Shown piece by piece: positions 33,762 through 44,184 of a DNA stretch of 64,000 bases. This stretch comes from CAVPGP01 sp963718065. GTDB lineage: Bacteria > Actinomycetota > Thermoleophilia > Gaiellales > Gaiellaceae. Made by a program: the position numbers and the translations under genes. Under the pieces are notes generated by a model. It was not told the origin of the DNA. It worked only from the letters and a program-made list of their open reading frames with translations, and made no database searches. The stretch is from NCBI GenBank assembly GCA_963718065.1, contig CAVQYE010000012.1, positions 1 to 64,000 of the forward strand. The letters are read 5' to 3'. Positions within the stretch are counted from its first letter, which is position 1; the number at the start of each line of letters is the position of its first letter.

Positions 33762-34898
33762 GTGATGCGGCGCGCCACTGCCTTTCTGCTCGCGGTCGTC
33801 GCGGCGGCGCTCGCAGTCCAGACGGCCACCGCGTCGCCCCGGCTCCGGGTCGGGCTGACCGACAGCGGCGGTGCGTACTTCGACGACGGCGCCTTCTTCC
33901 CGCTCCTGGCACGGACGCACGCGCAGGTGCTGCGCGTCCAGCTCTACTGGGGCGGCAAGCGGGGCGTCGCGCGGACCCGCCCGAAGGATCCGCAGGAACC
34001 GTCTGACGCCGCGTACGACTGGAGCGACGCCGACCGGGTCGTGCTCGCCGCGCACGAGCGGGACGCACAGGTTCTCTTCTCGATCTTCGGCACGCCTGCC
34101 TGGGCGAACGGCGGCCAGCCGACGAACCGGGCGCCGCGCAACCAGGATGACCTCTGGTACTTCGCCTACGCGGCGGCGACCCGCTACAGCGGGACCTACG
34201 AGCGCGCGGACGGCGTCGTCCTGCCCGCGGTGCGGCTCTGGACGGCCTGGAACGAGCCCAACCTGACGCTCGGCCTCGTGCCGCAGTGGCGGCGGGTACG
34301 CGGCCACTGGGTTGCGCAGAGCGCCGTCGACTATGCGCGGATCTGCAACGCGGTAACGGACGGGATCCACGCGTCGCTGCTCGCGGGCGAACGGGTCGCT
34401 TGTGGCGTTACCGCGGCGCGAGGCAACAACATCCCGACCGGCAAGAAGCAGTCGGTCTCACCGATTGCCTTCCTGCGGGCGATGAAGAAGGCCGGCGCCG
34501 AGGGCTTCGACGCCTACGCCCACCATCCGTATCCGGGCGGCCCGTTCGAGTCGCCGGCCACGCGGCCGAAAGGGCCGACCGCGATCTCCCTCGGCAACAT
34601 CGACACGCTCATCACGGAGGTGACCCGCCTCTACGGGCGCCTGCCGATCTGGATCACCGAGTATGGCTACCAGACGAACCCGCCCGATCCGATCTTCGGC
34701 GTCTCGCGCGCGAAGCAGGCGTTGTACGTCACCCAGTCGGTCGCGATCGCGCGCGCCAACCCGCGGATCGACCTCTTGCTCTGGTTCCTGCTCGAGGACG
34801 AGGAACGCGACATCGGCTGGCAATCCGGCCTCGTCGCGGCCGACGGCACGCTGAAGCCGGCCTTCGCCGCCTTCGCGAAGGCCGCCGCCGTGCGGTGA
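33762..34898 (+). CDS. Secreted clan-A glycoside-hydrolase-like protein
   Basis: 378 residues (GTG 33762 or ATG 33765). Signal peptide about 1-25 (AFLLAVVAAALAVQTATAS). The barrel shows AWNEPNLTLG (Asn-Glu, acid/base position) and PIWITEYGYQTNPP (Glu, nucleophile position), the two catalytic carboxylates of clan GH-A; AYAHHPYPG lies between. Length and spacing resemble GH5/GH39-like bacterial proteins, but the specific family is not assignable by eye. Likely acts outside the cell on a glycan. Confidence 0.75.
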   Translation: MMRRATAFLLAVVAAALAVQTATASPRLRVGLTDSGGAYFDDGAFFPLLARTHAQVLRVQLYWGGKRGVARTRPKDPQEPSDAAYDWSDADRVVLAAHERDAQVLFSIFGTPAWANGGQPTNRAPRNQDDLWYFAYAAATRYSGTYERADGVVLPAVRLWTAWNEPNLTLGLVPQWRRVRGHWVAQSAVDYARICNAVTDGIHASLLAGERVACGVTAARGNNIPTGKKQSVSPIAFLRAMKKAGAEGFDAYAHHPYPGGPFESPATRPKGPTAISLGNIDTLITEVTRLYGRLPIWITEYGYQTNPPDPIFGVSRAKQALYVTQSVAIARANPRIDLLLWFLLEDEERDIGWQSGLVAADGTLKPAFAAFAKAAAVR

Positions 34899-34949
34899 CA
34901 CCGGTTACCGGCGCGCTCTCGCCGGTCAACCTCGTATGCTGCGCGGCGA

Positions 34950-36619
34950 ATGCGGGGGATCGCCCAGCCTGCCGCGGCGTTTGTATCGGTGGCCGTCCTA
35001 CTTGTCCTTGCGGGGGCCGGATCCCGTGCGGCCACATCCGCGGTGCCGCCGCAGTTCTCGGACACGCTCGTCGCGTCGGTCCAGAACCCGACCGCCATGA
35101 CCTTCACGCCGGACGGCCGGATCCTCGTCACCGGTCAGTTCGGCGAGTTGAGCGTGATCGCGAACGACTCGCTGCTGCCGACGCCCGCCCTCGACCTGTC
35201 GGGCTCTCTCTGCACGGCTGACGAGCAAGGCCTCCTCGGCGTCGAGCGAGATCCGAGCTTCGCGTCCAACGGCTTCATCTACGTCTACTACACGCATGCC
35301 AGGGGCTCGGTCTGCGAGAACCGCGTCTCGCGATTCACGATGACCGGCAACGTGGCCAGCCCGTCGAGCGAGCTGGTTCTGATCGACGGCATCCCGTCGC
35401 TCGGGAACCACAACGCAGGCGACCTGCACTTCGGTCCGGACGGCTACCTCTACGTCAGCGTCGGCGACGCCGAATGCGATTACCTCGGCGACAGCGGCTG
35501 CGGCGGCGACGAACGACGCCTCGCGCGACCAGAACGTGCTGCTCGGAAAGATCCTCCGCATCACGCTCGACCGGCGGCATCCCGCCCAGCAACCCGTTCC
35601 AGGGCGCGAACACGCGCCCGCTGCAACACCACCGGCCGCACGACGCGCGGGCAACACGTGCCAGGAGACCTTCGCGCGCGGGCTGCGGAACCCGTTCCGG
35701 TTCACGTTCGACCCCAACGATCCTGGCGGCACGCGGTTCTTCATCAACGACGTCGGCCAGAACGACTGGGAGGAGGTCGACCTCGGCACCTCGGGCGCCG
35801 ACTACGGCTGGAACGTCCGCGAGGGGATGTGCGTCAACGGGCAGCCGACGAACTGCGGCGCGCCGCCGGCCGGGATGACGAACCCGATCTTCTCGTACAA
35901 GCACGACGGCTGCGACGCGGCGATCACCGGCGGCGGCGTTCGTCCCGAACGGAATCTGGCCCGCCTCGTTCAACGGCACGTACCTGTTCGGCGACTACGT
36001 CTGCGGGACGATCTTCATGCTGACGCCCGGCGCAGGCGGCACCTTCACGAGGTCGCAGTTCGCGACCGGTGTCGGCGCGGTCGTCAACCTCGCGTTCGGG
36101 CCCGCTCCCGTCTCGCAGGCGCCGTCGGGGCGCGCCCTCTACTACACGAACTACGACGGCGGCGGCCAGGTGCGGCGGATCGCGTACACGGCCGCGACGA
36201 ACCGGTCGCCGACCGCGAGCCTCACGACGTCGGCTCCCTACGGCGCCGCGCCGCTGACGGTCAACTTCGACGCCTCCGCGAGCAGCGACCCGGACGCGGC
36301 GACACGCTCAGCTACGAGTGGACCTTCGGCGACGGCGCGACGCAGACGACGGCGACGCCCACGACATCGCACGCCTACACCGGCTCGACCAACGTGACGG
36401 CCACGCTCACGGTCAGGGACAACCACGGCGCGTCGGGCAGCACGGCCGTGCAGATCTACCCGGGTGACACGCCGCCGCCCCACGAGCCTGATCATCCTTG
36501 CGGACGACGAGGGCTTCGTCCGCTCTGCCGACGCCGAATCGTCCGCCGCGCCGATGCGCAGCGGCCTCGCGAACGCGAGTCTCTCGGAGAGACGAGAAAC
36601 GAGAGGAGCGACGCCGTGA
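34950..36619 (+). pseudogene. Secreted PQQ-type sugar dehydrogenase with PKD domain, several frameshifts
   Basis: Pieces in order: signal peptide (AAAFVSVAVLLVLAGAG), DTLVASVQNPTAMTFTPDGR, GLLGVERDPSFASNGFIYVY, NHNAGDLHFGPDGYLYVSVG, DQNVLLGKILRITLD, RGLRNPFRFTFDPND, INDVGQNDWEEVDLG, DYGWNVREG, FNGTYLFGDYVCGTIF, then a PKD-type domain (PTASLTTSAPYGAAPLTVNF, YEWTFGDGATQTT). This is the soluble glucose/sorbosone dehydrogenase beta-propeller, which oxidises sugars outside the cell with PQQ. Frame changes near 35505, 35575-35640, 35935 and 36298, and again near 36480. The last frame ends in TGA at 36617-36619, overlapping the GTG of the next gene, which supports this end. Confidence 0.78.
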
Positions 36620-37963
36620 CGGAAGCGATGCTGTCTGCGCTCGAGGCGCTGACCGACGAGATTCTGGGAGAGGTCATTCTCCCGTTCAACGATGAGTACG
36701 ACGACGCACGGGCGCTCTGGAACGGCGCACACGATCGGCTCCCGCACGCGATCGTCAGGCCGCGCGGGGCCGTCGACATCGTCGCGGCGATGCGGTACGC
36801 GGGCGAGCACGAGCTGGCGATCGCTGTCCGCGGTGGCGGCCACCACGTGGCTGGGCACGGCTCAGTCGACGGCGGCGTCGTCATCGACATGTCGCTGATG
36901 CGCGGCGTCTGGGTCGACCGCGAGCGCCAGGTCGTCCACGTCCAGGGCGGAGCGCTCTGGGCCGACGTCGACCGCGCGACGCAGCAGTACGGGCTTGCCG
37001 TTCCCGGCGGGACGATCTCGAACGTCGGCGTCGCGGGGTTCACGCTCGGCGGCGGCATCGGTCACCTCAGCCGGGCTCACGGGCTCAGCGCGGACAACCT
37101 CGTTGCGGTCGAGCTCGTGACGTCGGCGGGCCGGGTCGTGACCGCGAGCGCCGAGGAGCACAAGTCGCTCTTCTGGGCGGTTCGCGGCGGCGGTGGCAAC
37201 TTCGGCATCGTCACGTCGTTCTCGTTCGCCCTGCACGAGGTCGGGCCCGAGCTCTGGGCCGGGCCGATCGTCTACCGGATCGAGGACGCCGGCAAGGTGC
37301 TCCGCGTCGCGCGCGATCTGCTGGCCTGGGCGCCGAACGAGCTGAACGTCAGCGCGGCGATCGTCCAGATCGAGGCGCGCCCGGTGCTCGCACTCAACGT
37401 GACGTGGACGAGCGACCCCGCCGCGGCCGGCTCCGCGGTGCGCCCGCTCCGCGAGGTTGCGACGCCGATCATGGACGGCTACGGCCCGACGACGTACCTG
37501 GCCTTGCAGTCCGCGAGCGACCACCTCGCGCCTGCCGGCCGCCGCGCGATCGAGACGAGCGCGTTCCTCGGCGAGCTGACCGACGAGACGATCGACGAGC
37601 TCGTCGCCCACGGAGCAGTTGCCCCGGCCGGGACGTCACGCCTCGCTCTCATCCCGCTGAACGGCGCGATCGGCGACGTGCCCGGCCCCGCGACGGCATT
37701 CGGCGGCCGCGGTGCGAAGTGGCTCGTCGCTGCGAGCGCCGCTTGGGACGATCCCGCCGCGGACGTGACCGGGCACACCTGGGTCGACGGCCTGCACGTC
37801 GCAGCCGCCGGCGACTCGATGGGCGTCGGCTACGTGAACATGCTCGCCGACGACCGGCCGGCCTATCCCTCCTGGACGCGCGCCAAGCTGCGCGCGGTCA
37901 AGGGAACGTCGGGACCCGGAGAACGTCTTCCGGTCGAACCACAACGTGCAGCCGCTCGACTGA
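36616..37963 (+). CDS. FAD-linked oxidase, BBE type (second copy), frameshift near the end
   Basis: About 448 residues. FAD-domain motifs: AIAVRGGGHHVAGHG (probable His attachment), VPGGTISNVGVAGFTLGGG, FWAVRGGGGNFGIVTSF. The continuous frame loses the normal C-terminus near 37910; one base there restores DPENVFRSNHNVQPLD and a stop at 37961-37963, the expected BBE ending. It differs clearly from the copy at 2061-3452 and lacks the Cys seen there. It starts on GTG, coupled to the sugar dehydrogenase gene. Substrate unknown; a sugar or sugar acid is a fair inference from context. Confidence 0.85.
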
Positions 37964-37970
37964 GCGAGCG

Positions 37971-39016
37971 TCAGAGAAGCGGGATCTCCGCCCGGAGCCT
38001 CGTCCCGGCTCCGGGCGGGCTCTCGACCGAGAACGAGCCGTCGAGAGCCGTCACGCGATCGGAAAGGCCGCGCAGACCGGTGCCGGCGGATTCGTGCGCG
38101 CCGCCGACGCCGTCGTCCTCGACGACGATCACGACGCGATCGCCGGCGGGGCGGACACGAACCGCTGCGGTCGAGGCGCGCGAGTACTTGGCGATGTTGG
38201 CCAGCGCCTCCGAGACGATGTAGTACGCCGTCGCGTCGATCTGGGGGCCGTAACCGCCCGACGGCACATCCACCTGAACCGGCACGGGCGCGCGGGCGGC
38301 GAGCGCCTCGAGTGCGGGGCCGAGTCCCTGCTCGGTCAGCGTCGCCGGATGGATGCCCCGCGCCAGCTCGCGAAGCTCGGCGAGCCCCGCCGTCAGCTCG
38401 TTGATCGACTCGGCCAGCAGCGGGTGCGTTGGTGCCTCCTTATCCGTCTTCGAGCAGAACCATCCGCAGCGCCAGCGAGCAGCGCGATCAGCCGTTGCTG
38501 GGCGCCGTCGTGGAGGTTCCGCTCCAGCTTGCGGCGCGCTTCGTCGGATGCAGCGACGATCCGCCCGCGCGAATTTCTGATCTCGGCCTCGTGCCGCTTG
38601 CGTTCCGTGATGTCGATTCCGGAGACCAGGAAGAGCGGCCCACCTTCGATCATCGGCAGCGGCGTGCACGTCCACACGACGTCGATCGCGCGCCCGCTTT
38701 GTGTCACCCAGCGCGACTCTCGTTCTTCAGTCGAGCGGGCGCTCACCGACCGCTCGATCGCCTGCTGCACCTCGTCTGCGTCCTCCCGCAAGGCGTAGCG
38801 CTCCCAGAAGAGCACGTCGCCTGTCTCGCCGGCTTCCCACTCGAGGGTGCGCTCGAAGGCCCTGTTCGTCGCGGCCGGCCGCACACGCCCTTCCTCGTCG
38901 ATCACGCAGAGCAGGCTCGGCGCGAAGTTGGCGATCGCGTTCAGAAACTCGCGCTCGCGCTCCAGTTCGGCGACGCGCTCGCGCAGGTCGGTGTCGGTCT
39001 CTTCGATCCGGCTCAC
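37971..39016 (-). CDS. PAS-domain sensor histidine kinase (HisKA_3 type), frameshifted
   Basis: About 348 residues: a short coiled coil (VAELEREREF), a PAS domain (about 25-150, ANFAPSLLCVIDEEGRVRPA ... VSGIDITERKRHEAEI), the H-box RRKLERNLHDGAQQRLIALL (phospho-His), then, after one or two single-base breaks near 38440-38470, NELTAGLAELRELARGIHPA and the HATPase_c domain (YYIVSEALANIAKYSRA, VVEDDGVGG, GTGLRGLSDRV). This is a cytosolic NarL-partner-type kinase. No response regulator is adjacent, so its partner lies elsewhere. Confidence 0.83.
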
Positions 39017-39034
39017 CCCGGAATCGTATTCGGC

Positions 39035-40435
39035 TCACCGAGCGAGATCGTCGATCGCGCGCAGCTTGTTGTACGCATCGAGCGCGGCGACCTTGTACGC
39101 CTCCGCGAGCGTCGGGTAGTTGAAGACGCTCTCGACGAGGAAGTCGATGGTGCCGCCGAGGCCCATCACTGCCTGGCCGATGTGGACGACCTCGGTCGCG
39201 TTCGCCCCGACCGCATGGACGCCGAGCAGCTTCCGGTCGGACGGTGAAACGAGCAGCTTCACCATCCCGTGCGTGTCGCCGAGGATCTGCCCGCGCGCGA
39301 GCTCCCGGTAGTAGCTGATGCCGACCTCGTAGGGAATCGCCGCCTCGGTGAGCTCGAGCTCCGTCCTGCCGACGAAACCGATCTCCGGGATCGAGTAGAC
39401 GCCGTAGGGCAGCTCGTGGCTCGGAACGGCGGCGACGCCGCAAGCATCCGCCGACGCGAGGCGTCCTTGCTCCGCGGAGGTCGAGGCGAGGCTCGGGAAG
39501 CCGATCACGTCGCCCACCGCGTAGATGTTGTCCGTCGCGGTCCGGTAGTTCTCGGCGACCGAGATCCGGCCGCGCGTGTCCGCGGAGAGGCCTGCGTTCT
39601 CGAGCGCGAGGTCGGCGGTCGCGCCCTGGCGGCCGGCGGAGTAGAACACGGCCTCGGCCACGATTTGCTTCCCGCTCTTGAGCGTTGTCAGCGTCTCGTC
39701 CTCTCGCTTCTCGACCCGGGTGACGAGCTCGCCGAAGCGGAAGATGACGCCCAGGTCGCGCAGGTGAAAGCGGAGCGCGTCGACGACCTCGCGGTCGCAG
39801 AAGTCGAGCATGTCCGCTCGCCCGTCGACGACGGTCACCTTCGTCCCCAGCGCCGCGAACATGGATGCGAACTCGATTCCGATCACGCCTGCGCCGACGA
39901 CGAGCAGCGTGCGCGGGATCCGCTCCAGGCGGAGCACGATGTCGTCCGAGTCGAGGATCGTCCGTCCGTCGAAGGCAATATCCGGCGGTCGCGCGGGCTC
40001 CGAACCGGTCGCGATCACGATCTTCTCGGCGGTCAAGTGTCGTTCGGCACCGGACGGGTCAGTGATCGCCACCTCCGTTGCGTCGACGAAGCTCGCGGCG
40101 CCGTCGAAGAGCGTGACGTGGTTTCGCAGCAGCTGGTCGCGGATCACGCTGCGCTCGTTCTCGACGACCTGGCGCGTGCGCACGGCGAGGTCCTCGATCT
40201 GGGTCTCGTCTTTGGCCCGCGGATCATTCCTGCCCGTAGAGTGCCGCACTGGCTAGGCCGGTCAGGTCATGACCGCCTCGCGGATCGTCTTCGACGGGAT
40301 CCGTGCCGGTGTTCACCGACACGCGGAGGTCGCGACGGCGCTCGACAGCGGCGACCGCTTGCGGAGCTTCGCCGCCTGGATCGCCGCACGCTGTCCGGCA
40401 GGCCCGGAGCCGATCACGAGCAGGTCGAAGTCCAC
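39035..40435 (-). CDS. sthA: Soluble NAD(P) transhydrogenase (SthA), frameshifts in the N-terminal quarter
   Basis: Flavoprotein disulphide-reductase fold, ~466 aa, transferring hydride between NADPH and NAD+. From GTG 40435: FDLLVIGSGPAGQRAAIQAA (FAD site), SVNTGT-IPSKTIREAV (the SthA form, lacking the redox Cys pair of true disulphide reductases), IVIATGSEP, LLVVGAGVIGIEFASMFAAL (NAD(P) site), NIYAVGDVIGFPSLASTSAE, PYGVYSIPEIGFVGRTE and the dimerisation domain. Three or four one-base breaks lie between 40220 and 40380, for example an extra G before ATCCCG in the IPSK motif; the last 400 codons are intact. Confidence 0.87.
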
Positions 40436-40471
40436 GGACTGGAGTCTCGCGCAAATCCGGCTGCGCGCGCA

Positions 40472-40503
40472 GGCGGGCGTGGCGCCGAGGCGCCACGCCC
40501 GCC
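40472..40503 (-). terminator. Perfect 15-bp-stem hairpin after the permease gene
   Basis: GGCGGGCGTGGCGCC and its complement flank GA at 40472-40503, 12 bases past the permease stop and before the transhydrogenase start. There is no long T-run, but the strength of the stem and its location suit termination or 3'-end protection. Confidence 0.6.
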
Positions 40504-40514
40504 GAGCCTTCGAG

Positions 40515-42092
40515 CTAGGTCGAGACCGCGTCGCCCGCGACGGGCGTGTCCGGCGCGAATGACGCCCCGCTCGGAGCCTGGAGATACGCCGGCTTGCGCG
40601 CTGCACGAGCAGGTAGTAGACCGTGCCGACGCAGCACGATCACGACGAGCACCGTCCAGAGCACCGGGCGGCTGTTCAGCCAGCTCCAGTGGAAGTTGAG
40701 GCCGAGGCCGGTCTGGTTCGGCGTCGGGTTCGTGGCCGCGCGCGGCCACGCGAAGTTGACCAGCATCGCCGCCGCCCCACGCGAGCGCGAGGACGATTGA
40801 CGCGGCATGCCCCAGCGGCCGAGCGCGAACGGCGCCTTCGTCTTCGGCCAGCCGCTGCAGCCGTGCCCGCAGCAGCGCGATGTTCGCCGAGGAAGTAGCT
40901 GAGATAGATCATCCCGGTCGCGGCGATCGCGATGATCCCGGCGCCCGCGTACTGGAGCATCGGGATGAACGCGAGCACGCCGATCGCGAGGCACGCCCCG
41001 ACCGGCGTGTGCAGCGTCGGGTGCACCGCGACAGAGGCTTCGACGCCCGGCAGCTGCTCGTCGCGGGCCATCCCGAAGCGAGCCGGATACGTCGAGGCCT
41101 GGATCGAGAGGCAGCAGACGAAGATCGCCGCGGAGACGACGAGCAGGTAGATCGTCGCGAACGCGTTGCGAGAAGTTCGCGTCGATGATCGCGGCCGGGC
41201 CGAAGCCGTCCTTGATCGCCGTCCTTCAGGTTCGGGATCGCGAGCAGCATCGCGAAGAGGAAGATGCCGCCGATCACGAACGCGCCGATGATCGAGTCGA
41301 GCATCGCCCGCGGCGCCTCGCGGCGCGGATTCTTGGTCTCCTCCGCGAGCGTCGCCGCAGTGTCGAAGCCGTAGATCACGAACAGGCTCATGAACATCGC
41401 GACGAGGAACGTGCCCGTCGTCAGCGACGTCCCGCCGGTGTGGAAGATCACGCCGACGCCCTGGTGGTGGTGGAAGAGCGCAAGGACGAACGCGAAGACG
41501 ACCATGCCGAGGATCTCGAACAGCACGCCCGGTGTTGTTGATGACCGCGACGAGCGCGGACGCCGAAGATGTTCAGCACCGTGATCACGACACGAGCGTG
41601 ACGAGCGCGATGAAGCGCTGGTTCGTGCAGGCTGTTCGCGCAGGTTCCAGCCCATGCCGTTCAGGGCGGGGATCAGCGCCAGCGGCAGCGTCACGCAGAC
41701 CGCGGTGACCGTCAGGATGCCCGCGAAGAGGTAGATCCAGCCGGTGAACCACGAGTACGTCTTGCCGGCGAGGTACTTCGTCCACTGGAAGACCGAGCCG
41801 GCCACCGGGTAGTGGCTCGAGAGCTCGGCGAACGTCGAGCGCGATGATGAACTGCCCCGCTGCGACGATCGGCCAGCTCCAGATGAAGACCCCGCCGATC
41901 GTCGTCAGGCCGAGCGCGAAGAGCGTGAAGATGCCCGTCGACGGCGAGATGTAGCTGAACGCGACCGCGAACGAGCTGAAGAGCCCGAGACGTCCGCTTC
42001 AGCTCCTGCTGGTAGCCGAAGCGCGCGAGATCGGCCTCGTCGCGCGCGTGGTCATGCGCGCCCTTCGCGCCCGCGTGTTCCGTGCCGCCCAT
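40515..42092 (-). pseudogene. APC-superfamily amino-acid permease, many frameshifts
   Basis: Fragments in order: MGGTEHAGAKG leader, ARFGYQQELKR, then (changing frame) SFAVAFSYISPSTGIFTLFA, GGVFIWSWPIVAAGQ, HYPVAGSVFQWTKYLAGKTY, TVTAVCVTLPLALIPALNGM, ETKNPRREAPRAMLDSIIGA, GEHRAAAG, then NPTPNQTGLGLNFHWSWLNS and the C-terminal tail ending DAVST. These match the amino-acid/GABA permease branch of the APC superfamily (12 helices, ~526 aa expected). At least eight one-base breaks interrupt it. The start is secure: AGGAGGTCACTATG. The even spread of breaks without loss of sequence suggests read errors. Substrate not predictable. Confidence 0.72.
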
Positions 42093-42178
42093 AGTGACCT
42101 CCTGCGTCGAAGTGGGGCGATGCCGTCAACAGCTTGGACAACGGCGCGGACAGTACTCCTTCCCGATAGCGTTGCCAT

Positions 42179-43069
42179 ATGGAGCTGATCCGCATCGGCG
42201 ACTCCGATCTCCGCGTGTCGCGGGTCGGGCTGGGCTGCAACAACTTCGGCGGCCGGATCGAGTTCGACGCGAGCCGTGCCGTCGTCGAAGCGGCGCTCGA
42301 GGCGGGCATCACCTTCTTCGACACGGCCGACGTCTACGGCAACGGCGGCGGCAGCGAGCGGATTCTCGGCGAGTTGCTGGGCGAGCAGCGCGGGGACGTC
42401 GTGCTCGCGACGAAGTTCGGCAACGACATGGGCGAGGGCCGGACGGGAGCGCCGGACTACGTCGCCCGCGCGCTCGCCGCCTCGCTGGAGCGGCTCCAGA
42501 CTGATTACGTGGACGTCCTCTACTACCACCACCCGGACGGTGCGACACCGATTGAGGCCACGATCGCGGCGATGCAGGAGCAGGTCGAGGCCGGCACGGT
42601 GAACTTCCTCGGCGTCTCGAACTTCTCGGTCGAGCAGCTGCGCCAGGCTGTTGCGACGGCGCCGATCGCCGTCTTGCAGAACGAGTACTCGCTGCTCGAG
42701 CGCGAGGCCGAGGACGACGTGCTACCGGCCTGCGTCGAGCTCGGCGTCGGGTTCGTGCCGTACTTCCCGCTCGCGAGCGGCCTGCTGACCGGCAAGTACC
42801 GCCGGGGCGAGCCCGCTCCGGAAGGTACGCGACTGCACGGGAGCGAACGAGTCGACGCGGCGGACTGGGACCGGATCGAGACGCTCGAGCGCTTTGCGGG
42901 CGAGCGAGGGCACACGCTCCTCGATCTGTCGATCGCCTCGCTCGCGTCGACACCCGGTGTCGTCTCCGTGATAGCCGGCGCAACGAAGCGTGAGCAGGTT
43001 CGCGCGAATGCAGCCGCCGCGGACTGGCAGCTGAGCGCGGACGAGCTCGCCGAGCTTCGCTCGCTCTAG
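42179..43069 (+). CDS. Aldo/keto reductase
   Basis: 296 residues, complete (alpha/beta)8 AKR. FFDTADVYGNGGGSERILGE gives the catalytic Asp and Tyr, VVLATKFG the Lys, and DVLYYHHPDG the His of the tetrad; FLGVSNFSVEQL and GVVSVIAGATKREQV (NADPH 2'-phosphate loop) follow. Opening MELIRIGDSDLRVSRVGLGC is typical of the AKR groups acting on diverse aldehydes. It is divergent from the permease over ~86 bp and ends at a strong bidirectional hairpin. Substrate unknown. Confidence 0.9.
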   Translation: MELIRIGDSDLRVSRVGLGCNNFGGRIEFDASRAVVEAALEAGITFFDTADVYGNGGGSERILGELLGEQRGDVVLATKFGNDMGEGRTGAPDYVARALAASLERLQTDYVDVLYYHHPDGATPIEATIAAMQEQVEAGTVNFLGVSNFSVEQLRQAVATAPIAVLQNEYSLLEREAEDDVLPACVELGVGFVPYFPLASGLLTGKYRRGEPAPEGTRLHGSERVDAADWDRIETLERFAGERGHTLLDLSIASLASTPGVVSVIAGATKREQVRANAAAADWQLSADELAELRSL

Positions 43070-43076
43070 GAAACGC

Positions 43077-43111
43077 GAGCCCGAAGCCGCCGTTCAGGCG
43101 GCCCCGGGCTC
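43077..43111. terminator. Bidirectional hairpin between convergent genes
   Basis: GAGCCCG-AA-GCCGCC pairs with GGCGGC-C-CCGGGCTC around GTTCA, a two-part stem with a small bulge. It lies 8 bp after the reductase stop and 9 bp before the end of the opposing gene, so it can serve both. Confidence 0.65.
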
Positions 43112-43119
43112 AGCGTCGG

Positions 43120-44055
43120 CTACGCGACGACTGCGGTGGCGGCAGACGTCGCGGGCAGTGTGGTGAGTGAGTTCTGAGCCGTCACCGAGGCGTGGAGTGT
43201 CGCGCCGGCATCCTCGGGCGCGACCGTGTACGTGCTCGTCGTCGCTCCCGGAATGTCGGCGCACGTGGTCCCGGCTGCGTCGCAGCGGCTCCATTGATAC
43301 GCGTAGGAGCTCGGCGCGCCGGACCAGACCCCGTCCGAGACGGTGAGAGCCTGTGCCTGCATCGCCGTGCCCGTGATCGTCGGCGCGGCGACGCCTGCGA
43401 TGGTGAACGCGTCACGGAGATGCTTGTCCTGCGCCTGGCCGAGCCGTGCGAGGTCCGCCAGGCTCAGCTTGACGAGGGGCATCGGCATGAAGAGGAGGAG
43501 CACCATCGCGCGGTCGGTCTGGATCCCGGCGAAGTGGAACGTCAGCACGACTCCGTTGCTCAGGATCATCGTCACCGCGACGTGGAAGGACGACTGGCCG
43601 GCGCCGAACGACGAGGGCGCCGACGTCATGGCCCGCTTCAACTTCAGGTGGCTCGCCTTGACGAACGCCTTCGCGAAGTCCTGTCCGAAGCTGCGACGCA
43701 ACGACGGGCTGCGCAGCTCGGTCATGGTTTCCTTGACGATCCCGGAGGCGGACTCGGCGTCGGCAAAGAGGGAGACGTCGCTCTCGAGAAGCAGCATCTG
43801 CTTCGTCCCGAGGCGCGTGCCGGGCTTGAAGACGCGGCTGTATGTCGACATCGCCGGCTTCATCGGCGCGACGAAGTGCTGCTTCGCCACCTTCGTGCCG
43901 GGTGCGAGGTCGGTGGCAGTGAGCGCCATCGCGGCCAGGTTCGGCTCACCGGCGGAGCTCTTCGCGGAGGAAGCGGCCGCCATGGCGAGTGCGAGCAAAG
44001 TGAGACAGAGCAGGAGCGCGGTGACTCGGCGCGCCGGCGTGGATGTGTGCGTCAT
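43120..44055 (-). CDS. Secreted protein with C-terminal Ig-like repeat
   Basis: 311 residues. Signal peptide about 1-31 (VTALLLCLTLLALAMAAASS). The middle region (~35-215) is a conserved-looking exported domain (LTATDLAPGTKVAKQHFVAP ... FHVAVTMILSNGVVLTFHFA) of unknown role. The C-terminus is one Ig-like unit with the actinobacterial signature SGAPSSYAYQWSRCDAAGTT and IPGATTSTYTVAPEDAGATL, with a Cys pair. Such modules are common in Thermoleophilia surface proteins. No catalytic motif is visible. Confidence 0.75.
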   Translation of the reverse strand: MTHTSTPARRVTALLLCLTLLALAMAAASSAKSSAGEPNLAAMALTATDLAPGTKVAKQHFVAPMKPAMSTYSRVFKPGTRLGTKQMLLLESDVSLFADAESASGIVKETMTELRSPSLRRSFGQDFAKAFVKASHLKLKRAMTSAPSSFGAGQSSFHVAVTMILSNGVVLTFHFAGIQTDRAMVLLLFMPMPLVKLSLADLARLGQAQDKHLRDAFTIAGVAAPTITGTAMQAQALTVSDGVWSGAPSSYAYQWSRCDAAGTTCADIPGATTSTYTVAPEDAGATLHASVTAQNSLTTLPATSAATAVVA

Positions 44056-44184
44056 GAGACCCCTTGGCTGGTTGAGTGCGGCTCCGGCGCTGGGCCGGCA
44101 GGGTTGGTTTCGGCAGCCCGGCGACCCGGCTAGAGGGTTACGTCACGGCCGACCCGTTTCGGTGAGGGCGATCGCGCGTGACGC

